From DATIVK01 sp035465955 (lineage in GTDB: Bacteria; Myxococcota; Myxococcia; Myxococcales; Anaeromyxobacteraceae): a stretch of 15,459 nucleotides of DNA. Shown here in pieces: positions 11,766 through 15,459 of the stretch; the first letter of the stretch is position 1, and each line of letters opens with the position of its first letter. Under the pieces are notes generated by a model. The model did no database searches. It was not told the origin of the DNA and saw only the letters and a program-made list of their open reading frames with translations. Location: NCBI GenBank assembly GCA_035465955.1, contig DATIVK010000019.1, positions 1 to 15,459 of the forward strand, read 5' to 3'. A program made the translations under genes and the position numbers.

Positions 11766-13832
11766 ATGGCGGCGAGGAAAGCAGCGGTCTCGAAGGGTGC
11801 GGCAAAGGGGAAGGGCAGGGCGAAGGCCCCCGCCCGTGGAGGGGCGCAGCTGGAGCTGGTCGCGCTCCCTCCCGCGAAGAAGGAGGCGCGCCCCGCGGCG
11901 CCCCTCGCGAAGCCGGCCCGCGGCGCGAAGAAGGGGGCGCCGCCCCAGCCGGAGCGGGTCCGGGAGCCCGAGGTCGAGGTGCCGACGCCGGAGAAGGGGC
12001 AGCGGCGCCGCGCCACCGCCGAGCAGATGGCGGCCAAGCAGCGCGAGATCTCGATCTCCGAGTTCTTCACCAAGAACCGCCACCTGCTCGGCTTCGACAA
12101 CCCGTCCAAGGCGCTCCTCACGACGATCAAGGAGGCGGTCGACAACTCGCTCGACGCCTGCGAGGAGGCCGGGATCCTCCCCGAGATCACCATCGAGGTC
12201 CGGGATCTCGCCCTGAACGCGAAGGGGGAGGGGGAGCTCACGAAGGGCGAGGGGCGCTTCGTCGTCGTCATCGAGGACAACGGCCCCGGCATCGTGAAGG
12301 CCCAGGTCCCGAAGATCTTCGGCAAGCTCCTCTACGGCTCCAAGTTCCACCGGCTGAAGCAGAGCCGCGGTCAGCAGGGCATCGGCATCAGCGCCGCGGC
12401 GATGTACGGCCAGCTGACGACCGGCAAGCCGATCCACGTCACCTCGCGCGTCGGCAAGGGGAAGCCGGCCCACGACTTCGACATCCAGATCGACACCCGC
12501 AAGAACAACCCGGTCGTCACGCGGGACGAGCAGCTGGACGTCTGGCACCTGGAGCACGGCACGCGCATCGAGCTGGAGATCGTCGCCGACTGGCGCACGG
12601 GCCAGCGCTTCGTGAACCGCTACGTCGAGCACACGGCGCTCTCCAACCCTCACTGCACGCTCCACTACGTCCGCCCCCGCGCCGAGCCGCTCACCTTCCC
12701 GCGCGCCACCGAGGAGCTCCCCAAGGAGGCCACGGAGATCAAGCCGCACCCGCACGGCGTCGAGCTGGGCGCCCTGATGATCATGGCGGGCGACTCGAAG
12801 GCCCACGACGTGCAGGGCTTCCTGAAGACCTCCTTCTCCCGCGTCTCGGGGCAGGTGGCCGACGAGATCGTGAAGCGGGCCGGCTTCAAGAAGCGGATCC
12901 GGCCGCGGGACCTCGCCGAGGACCGCGAGCTTGCGGAGACGCTCCACAAGGCGATCGTGGAGACGCGGATCATGAACCCGCCGACCCACTGCCTGTCGCC
13001 CATCGGCGACGAGCTGATGAAGCGCGGGCTCGTCTCCTTCCTCAACGTCGTCGAGACGGAGGGGCCGGAGGCCGAGGAGCAGCTCGACCTCGACTCGGCC
13101 GCGAAGAAGAGGGCCTCGAAGAGGGGGAAGGACGCGCGGGACTCCGCCCCCGAGGTGCCGGACGCGCCGCCCGAGGAGGGGGTCGAGAAGATCAAGGGGC
13201 ACAACTACTTCATCGCCACCGTGACGCGGCCGCCGAAGGTCTACCGCGGCAACCCGTTCCAGGTGGAGGTGGGGCTCGCGTACGGCGGCAGCTGGCCCGC
13301 CGACAAGCCGGTCGAGCTCTTCCGCTTCGCGAACCGCGTGCCGCTCCTCTTCCAGAAGGGGGCGTGCGGGATGACCGAGGCGGTCGTGAAGACCGACTGG
13401 CGCAACTACCTCCTCTCCCAGCCCAAGGGCTCGCTGCCGGTCGGCCCGATGGCGCTGCTCGTCCACATCGCCTCGGTCTGGGTGCCGTTCACCAGCGAGG
13501 CGAAGGAGGCGGTGGCCCACTACCCGGAGATCACGAAGGAGATCCAGCTGGCGGCGCAGGAGTGCGGCCGCAAGCTGGCGGCCCACATCCGGAAGAAGAA
13601 GCACGCCGACTACCAGGCGCAGCGCCGGTCGATCTTCGAGCTCTACATCCGGGAGGTGGCGGGGGCGATCGGCAAGATCACCGACAAGTCCCCCGACCCG
13701 ATCCGCCGCGACTTCCTCAAGCTCGCGGACCGGGTGACGGAGCAGGAGCTGGCGGAGCAGGACACGGCGCTCGAAGAGGCCTCGAAGAAGCTCACGAAGC
13801 GCCCGCGGCGGGGCGAGGACGAAGGGGAGTAG
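11766..13832 (+). CDS. top6B: DNA topoisomerase VI subunit B (GHKL ATPase)
   Basis: The ATPase subunit of a type IIB topoisomerase. ATP binding closes the dimer gate while subunit A cleaves DNA, passing one duplex through another. After about 90 Lys/Ala-rich residues comes the GHKL domain: FFTKNRHLLGFDNPSKALLT, then the N box IKEAVDNSLDACEEAG (E123, N127), VIEDNGPGI (D171) and SRGQQGIGISAAAMYGQLTT (199-218). The middle domain and transducer follow, with MNPPTHCLSPIGDELMKRGL and RPPKVYRGNPFQVEVGLAYGG. The C-terminus is charged. At 688 residues it is longer than archaeal Top6B (about 530), owing to the N-terminal extension and an insert near 440-470 rich in charged residues. ATG 11766 has a Shine-Dalgarno (AAGGGGA); ATG 11757 and GTG 11724 are alternatives. 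The stop lies three bases before subunit A. Confidence 0.95.
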   Translation: MAARKAAVSKGAAKGKGRAKAPARGGAQLELVALPPAKKEARPAAPLAKPARGAKKGAPPQPERVREPEVEVPTPEKGQRRRATAEQMAAKQREISISEFFTKNRHLLGFDNPSKALLTTIKEAVDNSLDACEEAGILPEITIEVRDLALNAKGEGELTKGEGRFVVVIEDNGPGIVKAQVPKIFGKLLYGSKFHRLKQSRGQQGIGISAAAMYGQLTTGKPIHVTSRVGKGKPAHDFDIQIDTRKNNPVVTRDEQLDVWHLEHGTRIELEIVADWRTGQRFVNRYVEHTALSNPHCTLHYVRPRAEPLTFPRATEELPKEATEIKPHPHGVELGALMIMAGDSKAHDVQGFLKTSFSRVSGQVADEIVKRAGFKKRIRPRDLAEDRELAETLHKAIVETRIMNPPTHCLSPIGDELMKRGLVSFLNVVETEGPEAEEQLDLDSAAKKRASKRGKDARDSAPEVPDAPPEEGVEKIKGHNYFIATVTRPPKVYRGNPFQVEVGLAYGGSWPADKPVELFRFANRVPLLFQKGACGMTEAVVKTDWRNYLLSQPKGSLPVGPMALLVHIASVWVPFTSEAKEAVAHYPEITKEIQLAAQECGRKLAAHIRKKKHADYQAQRRSIFELYIREVAGAIGKITDKSPDPIRRDFLKLADRVTEQELAEQDTALEEASKKLTKRPRRGEDEGE

Positions 13833-13835
13833 CCG

Positions 13836-14939
13836 ATGGCCAGGCTCGACGCGGTCGACAAGAAGACGATCCAGAAGATCGAGAAGCTCGCCGAGGGGGT
13901 CCTGAAGAGCGTGAAGGGGGGGCAGAGCCCCTTCGTCGAGATCCCGATCCGCTCCCTCGCGAACGTCCACTTCAACGAGAAGCGGCGGCTGATCGAGCTC
14001 GGGAAGGATCGCCAGAAGCGCTACTTCTTCAACGTCTCGATGGCGAAGAAGTTCATGCAGACCTTCCTCGTCTCCGAGGCCTGCAAGGAGCTGGTCGAGA
14101 GCGGCAAGACGACCAGCATCCGCGACCTCTACTACATGACGAAGCACACCCTCGGAGAGACGAAGCAGAACACCTTCGAGGAGCAGGAGGAGTCGGACCC
14201 GATCATCGAGGACCTCGAGGTCGCCATCGACTCGCTCCGCGAGGAGCTGCACCTCTTCGCGACCGGCCGCGGCTCCATGGTCGGCCCCCTCACGATCCGG
14301 GACTCGGGCGACACCATCGACCTGCGGCGGATGGGCTCGGGGGGCTGGTCGGTCCCCTCCATCGTCGAGGACAACGTCGTCGAGTTCGGGAAGTCCGAGG
14401 CGAAGTACGTCCTGCTCATCGAGAAGGACGCCGTCTGGAAGCGGTTCAACGAGGACAAGTTCTGGCAGCGCGAGAAGTGCATCATCGTGACCGGGCAGGG
14501 GCAGCCGCCCCGCGGCGTCCGCCGCCTCATCCAGCGCCTCCACACCGAGCTGAAGCTCCCGGTCTACGTCCTCGTCGACAACGATCCCTGGGGCTTCTAC
14601 ATCTACTCCGTCCTCAAGCAGGGCTCGATCAACCTGGCCTACGAGTCGATGCGGATGGCCGTGCCGGGGGCGCGCTTCATCGGCCTCTCCTCCTTCGACA
14701 AGCTCACCTACAAGCTCCCGTCCAACGTCGCGATCAAGATGAACGAGAAGGACAACGATCGCGCGAAGCAGATGCTCGCCTACCCGTGGTTCCAGGCGAA
14801 GCAGTGGCAGCAGGAGATCCAGGAGATGGTGAAGTCGGGCGTGAAGTTCGAGCTCGAGGCCCTCTCCCGCCGCGGCATCAGCTTCATCACCGAGGAGTAC
14901 CTGCCGCGGAAGCTGAAGGAGAAGGACTGGCTGGAGTAG
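13836..14939 (+). CDS. top6A: DNA topoisomerase VI subunit A (Spo11-like)
   Basis: The DNA-cleaving subunit, related to the meiotic Spo11 protein. The winged-helix part has TTSIRDLYYMTKHTL, where one of Y99/Y100 is the nucleophile forming the 5'-phosphotyrosine link. The Toprim domain has the Glu E196 (VLLIEKDAVWKRF) and the Asp pair D248/D250 (VYVLVDNDPWGFYIYS) that bind magnesium. Other conserved segments are IIVTGQGQPPRGVRRLIQRL and RFIGLSSFDKLTYKLP. At 367 residues it matches archaeal Top6A. A Shine-Dalgarno (AAGGGGAG) spans the end of the subunit B gene, so both are translated from one mRNA in near-equal amounts, as needed for an A2B2 complex. All catalytic residues are present. Confidence 0.96.
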   Translation: MARLDAVDKKTIQKIEKLAEGVLKSVKGGQSPFVEIPIRSLANVHFNEKRRLIELGKDRQKRYFFNVSMAKKFMQTFLVSEACKELVESGKTTSIRDLYYMTKHTLGETKQNTFEEQEESDPIIEDLEVAIDSLREELHLFATGRGSMVGPLTIRDSGDTIDLRRMGSGGWSVPSIVEDNVVEFGKSEAKYVLLIEKDAVWKRFNEDKFWQREKCIIVTGQGQPPRGVRRLIQRLHTELKLPVYVLVDNDPWGFYIYSVLKQGSINLAYESMRMAVPGARFIGLSSFDKLTYKLPSNVAIKMNEKDNDRAKQMLAYPWFQAKQWQQEIQEMVKSGVKFELEALSRRGISFITEEYLPRKLKEKDWLE

Positions 14940-14948
14940 GCGGCGGGG

Positions 14949-14976
14949 TTGACCCCACGCGCAACATCGCTAGACT
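14949..14976 (+). promoter_or_regulatory. Strong promoter of the 43-residue basic protein gene
   Basis: TTGACC (14949-14954), a 16-base spacer and TAGACT (14971-14976) match the other promoters in the window. Unlike the leaderless ones, it leaves a leader of about 32 bases ending in the strong ribosome-binding site CGGAGGAGGA (15000-15009). Confidence 0.65.
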
Positions 14977-15015
14977 GCGCCCGTTTTCAACGACTCACTC
15001 CGGAGGAGGAACGAC

Positions 15016-15147
15016 ATGGCCGCCATCAAGGGCAACCGCTCCAAGCGGAAGAACACGAAGCGCAGCAAGGTGAAGCGGGTCGCCGCGAAGCGCAAGCGCA
15101 CCCTCTCGGTGAAGCGCAAGCGCCGCGCGAAGGGCAGCGGCAAGTAG
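15016..15147 (+). CDS. 43-residue highly basic protein, unknown function
   Basis: This small protein is translated from ATG 15016, six bases after a near-perfect Shine-Dalgarno (GGAGGAGGA). It reads MAAIKGNRSKRKNTKRSKVK and continues with further K/R clusters, ending KRKRRAKGSGK. By count 21 of 43 residues are Lys or Arg (12 K, 9 R), there is no acidic residue and no Cys or Trp. The composition resembles histone H1-like tails, or small ribosomal or nucleoid proteins, so RNA or DNA binding is likely by inference; I recognise no family. It has its own promoter, separate from topoisomerase VI, and a hairpin follows. Strong expression signals argue it is a real and abundant product. Confidence 0.75.
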   Translation: MAAIKGNRSKRKNTKRSKVKRVAAKRKRTLSVKRKRRAKGSGK

Positions 15148-15171
15148 CCGTCCGTCGGCCGCAGACGCTGC

Positions 15172-15211
15172 ACGAGGGAGCCGGGAGCGCGCGAGCGCCC
15201 CGGCTCTCGTC
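15172..15211 (+). terminator. Hairpin terminator candidate between converging genes
   Basis: GAGCCGGG (15178-15185) pairs perfectly with CCCGGCTC (15199-15206) around a 13-base loop. Outer bases ACGAG and TCGT extend the stem with a bulge. The tail TCGTCGTCT is T-containing but not a proper T-run. It could end both the basic-protein mRNA and the opposing TMEM165-like mRNA. Confidence 0.5.
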
Positions 15212-15221
15212 GTCTCGGGGC

Positions 15222-15459
15222 CTACTCGCCCTTCCCGAACAGGAAGGCGACGCCCATCACGACGAACATCAGCCCCGCCGCGCGTTGGATCCAGATCGCC
15301 GGGATCACCTTGGCGATCCCGCCGCCGACGAGCACGCCGATGGCGCTCGTGGCGACGAGGGCCGCGGCGGCGCCCGCGAAGATCGTCCAGCGCGAGTGGC
15401 CGGCCGCCAGCGTCATCGTCGCGAGCTGGGTCTTGTCCCCCATCTCGGCGAGGAAGATG
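15222..15459 (-). CDS. TMEM165/GDT1 (UPF0016) family cation transporter, partial
   Basis: The C-terminal 78 residues are visible; the start is beyond the right edge. The hallmark E-x-G-D-K-T motif is present in IFLAEMGDKTQLATMTLAAG. It is followed by two hydrophobic helices (TIFAGAAAALVATSAIGVLV and AAGLMFVVMGVAFLFG) and a lysine-containing end. UPF0016 proteins export or transport Mn2+ or Ca2+ across the membrane, and their motif helices line the cation path. Two-motif proteins of about 190 residues and single-motif proteins of about 90 residues that dimerise both exist; the window edge does not allow a choice. The ATG inside the motif is not the true start. Confidence 0.88.
   Translation of the reverse strand, partial: IFLAEMGDKTQLATMTLAAGHSRWTIFAGAAAALVATSAIGVLVGGGIAKVIPAIWIQRAAGLMFVVMGVAFLFGKGE

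Noticed and set aside
11727..14543. A 938-residue open frame antisense to topoisomerase VI
   Set aside because: Leu/Asp/Arg/Val-rich composition is the mirror of a GC-rich gene on the other strand; no domain is visible.
11423..15073. A 1216-residue open frame on the plus strand through the topoisomerase VI genes
   Set aside because: It is a shifted frame over top6B and top6A, with Arg/Gly/Ala-rich composition and no motif; the in-frame genes have complete catalytic motifs.
1..15459. Novel defence system, CRISPR array, phage or transposon genes
   Set aside because: No spaced direct repeats, transposase, integrase or phage motifs were seen. vapBC is the only toxin-antitoxin element and is a known type.

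Overview
This is a very GC-rich, gene-dense bacterial segment. The base composition, the gene set and a bacterial topoisomerase VI pair suggest a Myxococcota-like (for example Anaeromyxobacter-like) or related deltaproteobacterial organism. That placement is inference: there is no rRNA or other taxonomic marker here. The lipoprotein signal and outer-membrane-like barrel fit a Gram-negative (diderm) cell.

Layout. (1) 1-5561, minus strand, read right to left: a MoxR/DUF58-type operon. It encodes a polytopic membrane protein, a DUF4129 protein, a DUF4350 protein, a barrel-like lipoprotein, a MoxR AAA+ ATPase and a DUF58 protein cut by the left edge. Three junctions are 4-base GTGA stop/start overlaps. 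The lipoprotein has its own promoter and splits the operon into two units. (2) 5581-7269, plus strand: thiS-thiG-thiE, thiamine thiazole synthesis and coupling. (3) 7304-8008, plus: a Crp/Fnr-family regulator. (4) 8078-8821, minus: a SAM methyltransferase with a basic, His-rich N-terminal tail, whose frame stays open through the whole antisense of the Crp gene. (5) 8960-9352, plus: QueD/6-pyruvoyl-tetrahydropterin synthase family. (6) 9409-11653, minus: htpX, a vapBC toxin-antitoxin pair, and a small degenerate 3-hydroxyacyl-CoA dehydrogenase-like Rossmann protein. (7) 11766-14939, plus: topoisomerase VI subunits B and A. (8) 15016-15147, plus: a 43-residue, extremely basic protein with its own strong promoter and ribosome-binding site. 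(9) 15222-right edge, minus: a TMEM165/GDT1 (UPF0016) cation transporter, partial.

The genes form several independent small units. The MoxR ATPase and DUF58 protein, with DUF4129/DUF4350 membrane partners, resemble the known chaperone/metal-insertion or envelope-associated MoxR systems. Topo VI-B supplies the ATPase gate and Topo VI-A the DNA-cleaving tyrosine and Toprim site of a type IIB topoisomerase, a complex typical of archaea and plants and uncommon in bacteria.

The promoters look alike: TTGAC(C/G), a 16-18 base spacer, then TA(C/G)nnT. In several genes the -10 box ends only 6-9 bases before the start codon and no Shine-Dalgarno is present, which predicts leaderless mRNAs. Dispersed GC-rich palindromes occur at three gene junctions. 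I found no tRNA, rRNA, CRISPR array, insertion sequence or phage gene, and no stretch over 300 bases without a gene.
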